This document shows positions 56,813 to 64,000 of a DNA stretch of 64,000 bases, one piece after another; within the stretch, counting starts at the first letter, position 1; every line of letters begins with the position of its first letter. The stretch is from Schlesneria sphaerica (GTDB taxonomy: Bacteria; Planctomycetota; Planctomycetia; Planctomycetales; Planctomycetaceae), in contig NZ_CP172346.1 in NCBI RefSeq assembly GCF_044336245.1, positions 3,720,001-3,784,000 on the forward strand, written 5' to 3'. The translations under genes were made by a program, and so were the position numbers. Below the pieces are notes generated by a model, which was not told where the DNA came from, ran no database searches, and saw nothing but the letters and a program-made list of their open reading frames with translations.

Positions 56813-58045
56813 TCAGCCCTCAAGAGGTTCCTGTCCAATCGTTAGCAGAGTCAGGTCGTCTGCGGGATGCGCGTGGACGTAGTCGAGAACACTTTTGGTG
56901 GTCAGGGCCTCGATCTTTCTGCGGACTTCGTCCAGCGTGACAACGCGACCGAGATAGAACCAGTTTCGGGCCAGTGATCCGGCACGTCCCGATGTCGATT
57001 CCTGAGCGATGATGAGCGAACTTTTTGCGCGTGCTTTGCAGCGGTTCAGTTCCGCCTCTTCGATCCCGTCACCAAGTCGCTTCAGTTCCTTGACCAGTAC
57101 GTCCAGGGTTTCCTGAGCCCGCTCTGTGGTCGTTCCGGCGTAGCACAGGACCTGCCCCTGATCCTTCAGAGCGTTCAGCGAGGCGTAGACCGAATAGCAC
57201 AGACCCCGCTTCTCGCGAACTTCGGTGAACAGACGACTGCTCATGCCACCACTCAGCACATTCACTGCTGCCCAGCCCTGGTAGTAATCATCAGCACCAT
57301 AGGCAATCGCGGGATAGGCCACACCAATATGTGTCTGAGTCGATTCATGGGGTATATGCTCGCGATAAGCACCCCGTTCTCCCGTGGTGAGCGTGATCTC
57401 ATTGGCACCCGACCAGTCGGCATAGTCCGTTTCCAGAACCGGTAGGACCTGCTCCAGTGTCACGTTTCCGGCGATCCCGAGGATCGCTCCTTGTGGACGG
57501 ACACAGCGGCGATACTGCGTGCGAACCGATTCGGGCGTGATCCGCTCCAGGTCCTCCAAGGTCCCTTCCGACGACTGCCCCCACGGTGAGGGAAAGCAGC
57601 GGCGAACGAGTTCGAACATCACCTTCTGTCGCGGATCGTCTTCAATCGCGAGCAAGGATTGTTCGACCCCTGCCATGACCGCATCGAAGTCTTCCTCGTC
57701 GAAGTGAGGATGCTTCACCACGTCGGCGTAAATGCTGAGGGAGGTGGGGAGGTTTCCTGCCAGACAGGTGCTGCCGATTGCCAAGTGGTTCAGCGTCGCA
57801 GATTCGTGTGCCTGGATCCCCAGTCGATCCAATGCCGAAAGCAGTTCACGGCTGGAACGATCCCCGGCACCCCGAGTGATCCAGTCGGCCAGCGCATTCG
57901 CAATGCCATTCTGTCCGGGGGGATCGTAAGCACTCCCTGCGGGGATCAGCAGCGAGAAGGCCGCGGACTGAACCGCAGGCATGGTCTCGACGAGGACCGT
58001 CAGCCCATTGCTGAGGGTCGTTTGTTCAATTTTGTTACCGGTCAT
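56813..58045 (-). CDS. M16-family peptidase homologue lacking the zinc motif
   Basis: The 410-residue protein has the two-domain M16 (insulinase/MPP) fold. The C-terminal half carries the conserved GMSSRLFTEVREKRGLCYSVYA and the N-terminal half the usual TLSNGLTVLVETMP start. The catalytic HxxEH motif, normally in G-x-AH-x-x-EH, reads GIANALADWITRG with N50, A53 and D54 at the three key places. Such subunits (like alpha-MPP or the inactive half of bacterial M16B pairs) are partners of an active M16 subunit and help hold substrate. No active partner is next to it; upstream sits an insertion sequence. The ATG at 58045 begins in the usual place. Confidence 0.88.
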   Translation of the reverse strand: MTGNKIEQTTLSNGLTVLVETMPAVQSAAFSLLIPAGSAYDPPGQNGIANALADWITRGAGDRSSRELLSALDRLGIQAHESATLNHLAIGSTCLAGNLPTSLSIYADVVKHPHFDEEDFDAVMAGVEQSLLAIEDDPRQKVMFELVRRCFPSPWGQSSEGTLEDLERITPESVRTQYRRCVRPQGAILGIAGNVTLEQVLPVLETDYADWSGANEITLTTGERGAYREHIPHESTQTHIGVAYPAIAYGADDYYQGWAAVNVLSGGMSSRLFTEVREKRGLCYSVYASLNALKDQGQVLCYAGTTTERAQETLDVLVKELKRLGDGIEEAELNRCKARAKSSLIIAQESTSGRAGSLARNWFYLGRVVTLDEVRRKIEALTTKSVLDYVHAHPADDLTLLTIGQEPLEG

Positions 58046-58359
58046 GAATCTGCTTTGGTAATAACGCTGAGCAGTAACGGGGAAGGCGATCCGACTCCGT
58101 TACTTCTTAATTGCAGGGAGTGAAACAAGAGTATTGCAGATGCCCCAACCAGCGCCAACGACTTGCGGCAATCCCCGTCTCTCCGCCCACGAAAACGCAC
58201 GATCTACACAAAGACCGGTTGCGCAGGCTGGCTGCGATCACCGATTCGTATTGTCACGGCGAACACCGCCGGGAGGGATGATCCCTGTTGACGGCTGGCA
58301 GGAAGGACCTGCCTCCGACTTCGAAGTCGATCTTGCTTCCGTCTGATCCGAAACTCATA
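58046..58359. other. spacer between the M16 gene and the insertion sequence
   Basis: About 314 bases that should contain the M16 promoter. No complete gene was recognised. It is not clear whether the neighbouring insertion removed or separated anything here. Confidence 0.4.
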
Positions 58360-58376
58360 GAGGCAGTTTCAAAACC
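58360..58376. repeat. left terminal inverted repeat of the IS
   Basis: GAGGCAGTTTCAAAACC, an exact inverted copy of 59275-59291. The stop codon of the transposase lies inside this repeat. Confidence 0.9.
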
Positions 58377-58767
58377 GGTTCAAGCATATCATTACGCAGG
58401 CGAGGTGGAAAAAGCCTTCGAAGAGATGTGGGTAGTATTCATGCCGGACAAGAAGCCTTCTTTGATAGCCTAGCCAACTGATCGTGCGTTCCACTTTCCA
58501 GCGACTCGCATATCTCTTCAGGCTTCGCCCGTCTTGTCGAGACGGCTTCTTCCGGCCTTTTCGGTGGGGTGTGATTTGCTCAATGCCTCTCAGTTTGAGC
58601 GTATCACGAATCCAATCGGCATCAGCCGCTTTATCGTACAGCAGCCTCTCGGGTTTCTGGCCAGCAACTTGAATGTCGACCAGCGTCTCGATCGTGTTGA
58701 CTTCGGCGACCTGTGCAGAAATGGTGAACCCCGAGATGGGGACGCCGTTACCGTCCGTCATCAGCAT
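58369..58767 (-). CDS. IS5 transposase, second frame (orfB)
   Basis: The 132-residue frame as drawn begins at MLMTDGNGVPISGF, but its reading frame is open further upstream to the slippery site at 58815-58821, where it reads GGAEVGKTKKGKGTKL. It holds the remaining DDE transposase parts: an aspartate in LLYDKAADADW and the glutamate in RWKVERTISWLGYQRR. It is very probably not translated alone but as a fusion of about 279 residues with the first frame. The last codons (LNRF, stop) run into the left inverted repeat. Confidence 0.88.
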   Translation of the reverse strand: MLMTDGNGVPISGFTISAQVAEVNTIETLVDIQVAGQKPERLLYDKAADADWIRDTLKLRGIEQITPHRKGRKKPSRQDGRSLKRYASRWKVERTISWLGYQRRLLVRHEYYPHLFEGFFHLACVMICLNRF

Positions 58768-59207
58768 GAGTTTCGTTCCTTTACCTTTCTTGGTCTTACC
58801 AACCTCGGCGCCCCCTTTTTTGCAGGCGAAAAGGTGCCATCACCCATTGCCTGCGACCAGTTCAGCTGTTTCTGTCGATCAAGGGACTTCAGGAGACGTT
58901 CCCACGTTTTGACCATGATTCCTCTCTCCGTCCACTCCTTGAGCCTTCGCCAGCATGTTGCAGGAGACGGGTATCGCTCTGGTAAATCTTGCCATCGTCC
59001 TCCGCTCTTCAGGACCCACAAAATTCCTTCCAGACAGGGTCGAGGCTCGACTCGTGGTCGGCCTCCCAGTGGGGATGGAAGAGGGTTTGCAAACAGATCT
59101 TTGATGGAATTCCACTGGGCATCATCAAGAAAAGGCTTCGGGACCGTCCTGGACCCTGTCGTATTCGGCCGCCGTCGCTGGGGCCACATGGACAGGGTAA
59201 TTCGCAT
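58761..59207 (-). CDS. IS5 transposase, first frame (orfA)
   Basis: The 148-residue frame has the DUF4096-type N-terminus (WNSIKDLFANP, GRPRVEPRPCLEGILWVLKSGGRW) and the first catalytic aspartate, D123 in AMGDGTFSPAKK. Right after this the message reads A AAA AAG GGG, a classic -1 slippery site (58815-58821). Slipping one base back gives KKGGAEVGKTK, the expected IS5 continuation, and joins orfB. Without slippage the protein ends in an unrelated tail. AGGAG lies ahead of ATG 59207. Confidence 0.9.
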   Translation of the reverse strand: MRITLSMWPQRRRPNTTGSRTVPKPFLDDAQWNSIKDLFANPLPSPLGGRPRVEPRPCLEGILWVLKSGGRWQDLPERYPSPATCWRRLKEWTERGIMVKTWERLLKSLDRQKQLNWSQAMGDGTFSPAKKGAPRLVRPRKVKERNSC

Positions 59208-59274
59208 GTAAGGGACTCCTTTCTCCCTTACCGGTATGCAAATTGCCTGCCAGAATCGTTATTGCAATAAAGGG

Positions 59275-59291
59275 GTTTTGAAACTGCCTCT
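59275..59291. repeat. right terminal inverted repeat of the IS
   Basis: GGTTTTGAAACTGCCTC, the exact reverse complement of 58360-58376, followed by the TA of the presumed target duplication. Confidence 0.9.
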
Positions 59292-59361
59292 AGTGAATCC
59301 TCTCGGCCGTGCCTCCACACACCAAGTGATTCGGAATCCCATTTTCATCAGGACGATCAGT

Positions 59362-59970
59362 ATGAATCCTCAGAAGCAAGCTCGCGTGGACCACCCCGTC
59401 CACGACTTCATCTCGCAACGTTGGAGCCCCTATGGATTCGCTGATCGGCCCGTCTCTCCTGCGGATCTACGCTCGATCTTTGAAGCGGCCCGCTGGGCTG
59501 CCTCGTCGTACAATGCACAGCCCTGGTCGTATATCGTCGCGACTCGAAAAGAGCCGGAAACGTTCAGTCGTCTGCTGCAGTGCCTGGTCGAAAGCAACCA
59601 GACATGGGCCAGTTCCGCTCCGGTCCTTGCCATCGGCTGTGCGAACCTCTTCTTCCCCCACAATGGCCAGCCGAATAAGGCGGCTCTGCACGATCTGGGG
59701 TTGGCCAGCGCGAACCTAACCTGCGAAGCCACAGCCCGAGGACTGTCAGTGCACCAGATGGGAGGCATTCTGCCAGACAAGGTCCGAGATTTGTACGGCG
59801 TCCCCGACGGTGTTCAGCCACTGACCGGAATTGCCATCGGTTATGCCGCAGACCCCGAAGCGCTGTCGGCCGCGTTTCGAGAACGAGACCTGAAACCCCG
59901 CGAGCGACGCCCGCTCAGCGAGTTCGTCTTTGGCGATCAATGGGGCACGAAATCCACAGTGGTGCAGTAG
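59362..59970 (+). CDS. nitroreductase-family protein
   Basis: The 202-residue protein is a flavin-dependent nitroreductase-like enzyme. It has RWSPYGFADRPVSPADLRSIFEAARWAASSYNAQPWSYIVA near the start (FMN-contact region) and GLASANLTCEATARGLSVHQMGG in the middle. Such proteins use FMN and NAD(P)H to reduce nitroaromatics, quinones or other acceptors; the physiological substrate is open. AGGA nine bases ahead supports ATG 59362. The insertion sequence ends only 70 bases upstream, so it may have changed the promoter of this gene. Confidence 0.9.
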   Translation: MNPQKQARVDHPVHDFISQRWSPYGFADRPVSPADLRSIFEAARWAASSYNAQPWSYIVATRKEPETFSRLLQCLVESNQTWASSAPVLAIGCANLFFPHNGQPNKAALHDLGLASANLTCEATARGLSVHQMGGILPDKVRDLYGVPDGVQPLTGIAIGYAADPEALSAAFRERDLKPRERRPLSEFVFGDQWGTKSTVVQ

Positions 59971-60076
59971 CGTCCCGCGATCTCAAGCTCGATGAACCAC
60001 GCGAACCCGCCACTACCGGACAACTGCCCTCTCTCTGGATTTCACTGATACGGATGACTCAGCTTCAGGACATATC

Positions 60077-60730
60077 ATGCAGGGCAGAACCATCGCCATC
60101 GGAGACATCCACGGCTGCGCACGCGCACTGCAACGTCTGCTCGAACAGATTGATCTGCAACCGGATGACACGCTGATCACCTTGGGCGACTACGTGAACC
60201 GCGGCCCGGATTCCAACGGAGTCCTCGATTGTCTGCTGACAACAATGCAGCGCTGCCACCTGATCCCCATCCTGGGGAATCACGATGAAATGTTGCTCGA
60301 CGCAGCTCTGAAAGGGACCAGCATCGATCGCTTTCTCAGCAAAGGAGGCGACGCCACATTGCGGTCGTACGGCTTACCTCTTTCGTTTGATCAGATTCCT
60401 GTCCGACACATTGAATTTCTGCAGGGGTGCCGATCGTCTTTTGAAACCGAGACGCACTTCTTCCTGCACGCGAACTACCGACCTGACCTTCCGCTGAATC
60501 AACAGGACGACGAAACCATTCGCTGGAGATCACTGCGTGACTCGATTCCCGGTCCCCACTTCTCGGGCAAGATCGCCGTCCTGGGACATACGCCTCAGCC
60601 CGAAGTGCTCGATGAAGGGCACCTTCTGTGTCTGGATACAGGCTGCTGCCGTGGTGGGTGGCTGACGGCGATGGAAGTAACCACACGTCAGGTCTGGCAA
60701 ACATCGCAAAGCGGCGAAGTCCGTCATTAA
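60077..60730 (+). CDS. PPP-family serine/threonine (or ApaH-like) phosphatase
   Basis: The 217-residue metallophosphoesterase has the three PPP signatures: GDIHG (9-13), GDYVNRGPDS (37-46) and GNHD (67-70), which supply the metal ligands D10, H12, D38, N68 and H69, and a late histidine in LGHTPQPE. Size and motifs match bacterial PrpA/PrpB-type phosphatases and ApaH relatives. Substrate could be phosphoproteins or dinucleoside polyphosphates. AGGACA precedes ATG 60077. It converges with the dehydrogenase gene 40 bases away. Confidence 0.92.
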   Translation: MQGRTIAIGDIHGCARALQRLLEQIDLQPDDTLITLGDYVNRGPDSNGVLDCLLTTMQRCHLIPILGNHDEMLLDAALKGTSIDRFLSKGGDATLRSYGLPLSFDQIPVRHIEFLQGCRSSFETETHFFLHANYRPDLPLNQQDDETIRWRSLRDSIPGPHFSGKIAVLGHTPQPEVLDEGHLLCLDTGCCRGGWLTAMEVTTRQVWQTSQSGEVRH

Positions 60731-60770
60731 CGCCGGGGGAAGCAATCTCAGCCCTTCGCTGCTGGCCAGT

Positions 60771-61784
60771 TCAATACCAGGCCGCTTTATCGACCTGCGT
60801 GGCCGGGTGCTTCCCTTGGACAAACAACCGGATGTTCTCGAGCAACGTCTCCAGATGACGTTCCGCAATCTTCGGGGACGCAGCTGCCACGTGCGGTGTG
60901 ATGATCACGTTGCTGATTGTCCAGAGCGGGTGGTCGGCAGGTAGCGGTTCCGGGTCGGTGACATCAAGTGCCGCTCCTCCGATCTCGTGTGCCTGGAGCG
61001 ACTGAACCAGATCATCCAGATCGACAATCGGTCCACGTCCGACGTTAATGAGGACCGCGGATTTCTTCATCATGCGCAACTGAGGTCGCCGAATCAGCCC
61101 CCTCGTCACGGGAGTCAATGGTGCAGCGACGAAAACATAGTCGGCGACCTGCAGTAAATCAGGCAGTCGTTCCACGGGCCAGACATCGTCCAGCACTCCG
61201 GAAAGGGTTTTCGTTCGGGCATCCACACCCACCAGCGACATGCCGAATGCGGCACCCCGTCGGAGAACTTCCTGGCCAATACTTCCCACACCGATCACCC
61301 CCAGGGTGCAGTCAGAAAGATGCTGATGCGCACGATCCATGGGCAGGACAGTGCCCGGCGCATTTACGAAGTTGGCAACGTAGGACTGATTCCCCACAGG
61401 TGACCAGAGCCCCTGTTGCTGCTGACGAACGTAGATGTGCAGGTTTCGGGCAAAGCAGAGGATGAATCCCAGGACATGATCTGCGACAACGTCGGAGAAC
61501 AGTCCCCGCATGTTACTTAGCACACAAGGATGGCTGATCAGTTCCGGAAAGACGAAGTGCTCGAGACTGGCGGTCGGCGATTGTACCCATCGAAGTGTCG
61601 CGGCCCGCTGTAGAAGCTCGGGTGTCAGTTTACCGAAGAACGCGTCAGCATTCTCCATTTCGTTCAGCGCGATTTCGAGCGTCCCCGCGTTGATGACATC
61701 CATCGGTAACGCGGCTTCGCAAATACGAGACAACCGGTCCACATCGACAGCGGGATAGATGACCAGCTTCAAGTTGTGGCTCAT
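60771..61784 (-). CDS. D-2-hydroxyacid dehydrogenase
   Basis: The 337-residue protein has the D-isomer-specific 2-hydroxyacid dehydrogenase layout. The NAD-binding motif GVIGVGSIGQ (162-171) and catalytic R250 (NVGRGPIVD), E279 (DVTDPEPLP) and H298 (IITPHVAAA) are all in place. The N-terminal catalytic domain contains the substrate-loop segment SPTASLEHFVFPEL. It reduces 2-keto acids such as glyoxylate, hydroxypyruvate or pyruvate analogues with NAD(P)H; the exact substrate is not evident. The ATG at 61784 is accepted. It is divergent from the CsrA-like gene. Confidence 0.93.
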   Translation of the reverse strand: MSHNLKLVIYPAVDVDRLSRICEAALPMDVINAGTLEIALNEMENADAFFGKLTPELLQRAATLRWVQSPTASLEHFVFPELISHPCVLSNMRGLFSDVVADHVLGFILCFARNLHIYVRQQQQGLWSPVGNQSYVANFVNAPGTVLPMDRAHQHLSDCTLGVIGVGSIGQEVLRRGAAFGMSLVGVDARTKTLSGVLDDVWPVERLPDLLQVADYVFVAAPLTPVTRGLIRRPQLRMMKKSAVLINVGRGPIVDLDDLVQSLQAHEIGGAALDVTDPEPLPADHPLWTISNVIITPHVAAASPKIAERHLETLLENIRLFVQGKHPATQVDKAAWY

Positions 61785-61995
61785 TCAATGCAAAGAGAAC
61801 AACGACGTCAAATTCATCTCAACTGAGAACATTGGATGAGCGGTGTCAAGCATCTCGATATGCACATTTGCAACTTTAGAAAACATCGTGATTTCGACTT
61901 GCTCTTGGAATGATCTGTCGACAGAATACCGCCCCGTGTTGGTTCCTTGGAACCTTCTGGCATCTCTCGATTCATGTCCCTCATGAGGTCGCTCG

Positions 61996-62238
61996 ATGCG
62001 TTGCTATATGCGAGCTGAGAACGAAGGTTTGACTGTCGGTTCGGTTACTATCAACGTGCTGGAAGTTCGGCACGATTCGGTCCTCCTGGGCATTCACGAT
62101 CCTCATGCGACTCCCAGTTACCGCGAAGAAGTTCTTTACGTCCAATCTGAAGACGATGATGTTCTGGTGGAAGTCGCTCACGAAGAATTCGAAGCCATCG
62201 AGTTTCAACCGGTCAATTCTTACGCCGCGCCTCTGTAA
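61996..62238 (+). CDS. CsrA-like small RNA-binding protein candidate
   Basis: The 80-residue product aligns by eye with CsrA/RsmA over about 45 residues: GLTVGSVTINVLEVRHDSVLLGIHDPHATPSYREEV against the CsrA core of five strands, including the P-x-x-x-x-REE box and its RNA-contact arginine. The canonical N-terminal LxLxRK strand is not preserved, and the C-terminus is longer and acidic. CsrA dimers bind GGA in mRNA leaders and control translation. GAGG eight bases ahead supports ATG 61996; an ATG five codons later is possible. uppS starts 64 bases downstream. The divergent N-terminus leaves RNA binding uncertain. Confidence 0.6.
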   Translation: MRCYMRAENEGLTVGSVTINVLEVRHDSVLLGIHDPHATPSYREEVLYVQSEDDDVLVEVAHEEFEAIEFQPVNSYAAPL

Positions 62239-62301
62239 CAACGCCGTTGACTTGCCATTCGCTTGACCGCGCAGCCACAATCGGGCGGAGGTTTCTTGCA
62301 G

Positions 62302-63111
62302 ATGGTATCAACGACATCCACATCACAATCACCAGCGTCCCCGCCGAGACGTTCCGCTGATGATCCCTACACGCTGGAACAGATCACGGAATTCGGGTTG
62401 ACCGTTGATCGACTGCCCAGGCACATCGCAGTTATCATGGACGGTAACGGTCGATGGGCTCAGTCACGAGGACTGCCGCGAATCGAAGGACATCGACGCG
62501 GAGTGGCCACTGTTCGAACCGTGATTGAAAGTTGCTCACGGTTGAACCTTCAGCAGTTGACGCTCTACTGCTTCAGCAGTGAAAACTGGAAGCGCCCTCA
62601 GCTTGAACAAAAGCTTCTGATGCAGCTTCTCGAACAGTATCTGATCGAAGAGCGTGCTGAGATCGAACGACAGAACCTTCGCTTTGCTGTCATCGGACGC
62701 CGTAGCGCACTGAGTGACAGCGTCAATCGAGAAATCGACCGCACCTACGAATGTGCGCGTGATAACACCGGCATGCGACTGTGTCTGGCCATCAACTATG
62801 GCAGCCGCGGCGAGATCGCCGATGCCGTTCAACGGATTGCCAGGCGAGTCGCAGCAGGCGAGATCGATCCGGCCTCGATTGATGAAGCCACAGTGGAAGC
62901 ACACCTGGATACGGCGGGGATGCCTGATCCCGATCTGGTGATCCGCACAGCAGGCGAGATGCGGATCAGTAATTATCTGCTCTGGCAGATCAGTTACGCA
63001 GAGTTATGGGTCACCGAAAAATGCTGGCCCGACTTTGGACAGGAAGAACTGTTTGCAGCACTGCGTGAGTTCGCGCAGCGGCACCGGAGGTTTGGAGGCT
63101 TGTCAAACTGA
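62302..63111 (+). CDS. uppS: isoprenyl (undecaprenyl) diphosphate synthase
   Basis: The 269-residue protein is a cis-prenyltransferase with the catalytic MDGNGRWAQ (D47), GHRRGV, LYCFSSENWKRP and the C-terminal DPDLVIRTAGEMRISNYLLWQISYAELWV motifs. It makes the C55 lipid carrier used for cell-wall and glycan synthesis. A 40-residue N-terminal extension precedes the core. The ATG at 62302 with GGAGG ten bases upstream is chosen; TTG codons at 62263 and 62296 are in-frame alternatives. cdsA follows seven bases later, so the two are cotranscribed, the usual uppS-cdsA arrangement. Confidence 0.96.
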   Translation: MVSTTSTSQSPASPPRRSADDPYTLEQITEFGLTVDRLPRHIAVIMDGNGRWAQSRGLPRIEGHRRGVATVRTVIESCSRLNLQQLTLYCFSSENWKRPQLEQKLLMQLLEQYLIEERAEIERQNLRFAVIGRRSALSDSVNREIDRTYECARDNTGMRLCLAINYGSRGEIADAVQRIARRVAAGEIDPASIDEATVEAHLDTAGMPDPDLVIRTAGEMRISNYLLWQISYAELWVTEKCWPDFGQEELFAALREFAQRHRRFGGLSN

Positions 63112-63118
63112 GGCAAGA

Positions 63119-64000
63119 ATGCTCATCTGGCGTCTTCTCGTATCCGCAATACTGATTCCTCTCTTCGCAGGAGTTTTCTATCTCGACTCGCGACTGGGAG
63201 CGTCCGCACCGATCCTTTTAGCCTTGTTCATCTTCCTCGCCATCTTCGGTGCGCGCGAGATGGTCGATCTGCTCTGGACACGCTCATTCACGCCGAATCG
63301 ACTTATCGTCTCTGCCTGCTGCGTCCTCGTTACGGCGGCCGCATGGTGGGGACGATTCGGTCATATGCCGATCAAGATCCCTTCGGACGACAATACCCTT
63401 TCACAAGTCATGCTGGCCTACGCCATGACGATCCTGGTGCTGTTCCTTCTGGCGACGTACCGCTATCGCGAACCAGGTGCCAGCATGGAGACACTCAGTG
63501 CCGAACTGATGATCGTCAGTTACATCGGCGTGCTGCTGGGCGTGGTCGCACAACTTCGCTGGGTGGCGGGTAGTGCTGCCGGATATCTGGTGCTTGGGTC
63601 ATTGATCATTGTGACGAAAGGGGGCGACGTCGGCGCCTATACCCTGGGACGCCTTTTTGGTCGGCGTAAACTCGTTCCGCATTTGTCCCCGGGCAAGACC
63701 TGGGCCGGTGCCGTCGGTGCGCTGATTGGTTCGGCGCTGGGTGCCGTCCTGTGGCTCTCGTTTGCCACGCCGTTGTTCACCCCCACGGGGAGCGCCACCT
63801 GGCAGGCACCTGCATGGTGGTCATCTGCCGTCTACGGCCTGATCCTGGGAACGACCGGCCTGGTCGGTGACCTCTGCGAATCGCTGATCAAACGCGATGT
63901 CGGCAAGAAGGATTCCTCCAGCCTGCTGCCGGGCTTTGGCGGACTGCTCGACCTGATGGACAGCGTCCTTTATGCCGGCCCCGTAGCATACGTCCTCTGG
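63119..64000 (+). CDS. cdsA: phosphatidate cytidylyltransferase, truncated by window end
   Basis: The open frame of 294 codons runs off the window without a stop. It encodes many membrane helices and the CdsA signature near the end, SLIKRDVGKKDSSSLLPGFG followed by GLLDLMDS. Canonical CdsA has PGHGG and DR in this box; here Phe replaces the His and Leu the Arg. An earlier GGDVGAYTLGR matches the family DTGAYxxGR helix. The enzyme makes CDP-diacylglycerol for phospholipid synthesis. GAGG sits just before ATG 63119. Only a short C-terminal part is probably missing. Confidence 0.93.
   Translation, partial: MLIWRLLVSAILIPLFAGVFYLDSRLGASAPILLALFIFLAIFGAREMVDLLWTRSFTPNRLIVSACCVLVTAAAWWGRFGHMPIKIPSDDNTLSQVMLAYAMTILVLFLLATYRYREPGASMETLSAELMIVSYIGVLLGVVAQLRWVAGSAAGYLVLGSLIIVTKGGDVGAYTLGRLFGRRKLVPHLSPGKTWAGAVGALIGSALGAVLWLSFATPLFTPTGSATWQAPAWWSSAVYGLILGTTGLVGDLCESLIKRDVGKKDSSSLLPGFGGLLDLMDSVLYAGPVAYVLW

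Larger units (their letters stand above)
58360..59291 (-). mobile_element. complete IS5-family insertion sequence
   Basis: The 932-base element is bounded by perfect 17-base inverted repeats and flanked by the dinucleotide TA on both sides (58358-58359, 59292-59293), consistent with a TA target duplication. It carries two overlapping transposase frames joined by a -1 slippery site. The short TA duplication and frameshift layout fit the IS427 group of IS5. The ends, slippery site and catalytic residues are all intact, so it may still be mobile. Confidence 0.9.

Overview
The window looks like a chromosomal segment of a planctomycete (phylum Planctomycetota, probably order Planctomycetales). Several gene families largely restricted to that phylum occur together: a planctomycete cytochrome-c-type PSCyt1/DUF1549/DUF1553 protein paired with a Tat-exported DUF1501 protein, a DUF1559 protein with a pseudopilin N-terminus, a TPR + FG-GAP + UnbV (CRTAC1-like) giant protein, and a type III glutamine synthetase. 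Genes are loosely packed with long intergenic spacers and many exported proteins. No rRNA, tRNA, CRISPR array or prophage was recognised.

Layout. 1-10 kb: a lactonase-like beta-propeller (-), a secreted protein with a serine-less alpha/beta-hydrolase domain (+), and a very long secretin followed by a lipoprotein (+). 10-14.5 kb: an unexplained spacer, then an OmpR-type response regulator, its histidine kinase and a glycine-rich exported protein. 14.7-17.5 kb: arsR-arsD-arsA on the minus strand with a palindromic operator candidate, but no arsenite permease. 18-21.5 kb: a thioredoxin/trypsin-like fusion (-) divergent from a secreted hypothetical protein. 22-31.8 kb: the DUF1501/PSCyt1 pair (-), the DUF1559 pseudopilin and the CRTAC1-like protein (+). 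32-38.4 kb: a CPA2 antiporter, pirin and DoxX behind a palindrome, a STAS protein abutting a GspE-type ATPase, and an Mrp-type P-loop ATPase (-). 38.8-48.4 kb, all plus strand: GlnN, a TPR/SBP_bac_5 fusion translationally coupled to a secreted hypothetical, NIPSNAP, MtnA and an agmatinase-family enzyme. 48.5-52.2 kb: a cytosolic histidine kinase and an RND exporter (-). 52.7-58 kb: a double alpha/beta-hydrolase, a Tat-exported hypothetical and an M16 homologue without its zinc motif. 58.36-59.29 kb: a complete IS5-family insertion sequence with programmed-frameshift architecture. 59.3-64 kb: nitroreductase, PPP-family phosphatase, D-2-hydroxyacid dehydrogenase (-), a CsrA-like small protein, UppS and the start of CdsA, cut by the window end.

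How the genes may work together. Three pieces of type II secretion/type IV pilus-like machinery (secretin + lipoprotein, pseudopilin, GspE ATPase) lie in separate places, consistent with the dispersed secretion genes of planctomycetes. MtnA and the agmatinase-family gene could link polyamine synthesis to methylthioadenosine salvage. UppS and CdsA are the usual envelope-lipid pair. The most unusual items are the expanded secretin, the thioredoxin-protease fusion, the STAS-GspE pair, the TPR-SBP fusion without a permease, several enzyme-fold proteins that have lost catalytic residues, and two compact palindromes that look like operators. No single novel defence or mobile system stands out. All functional statements rest on reading motifs by eye.
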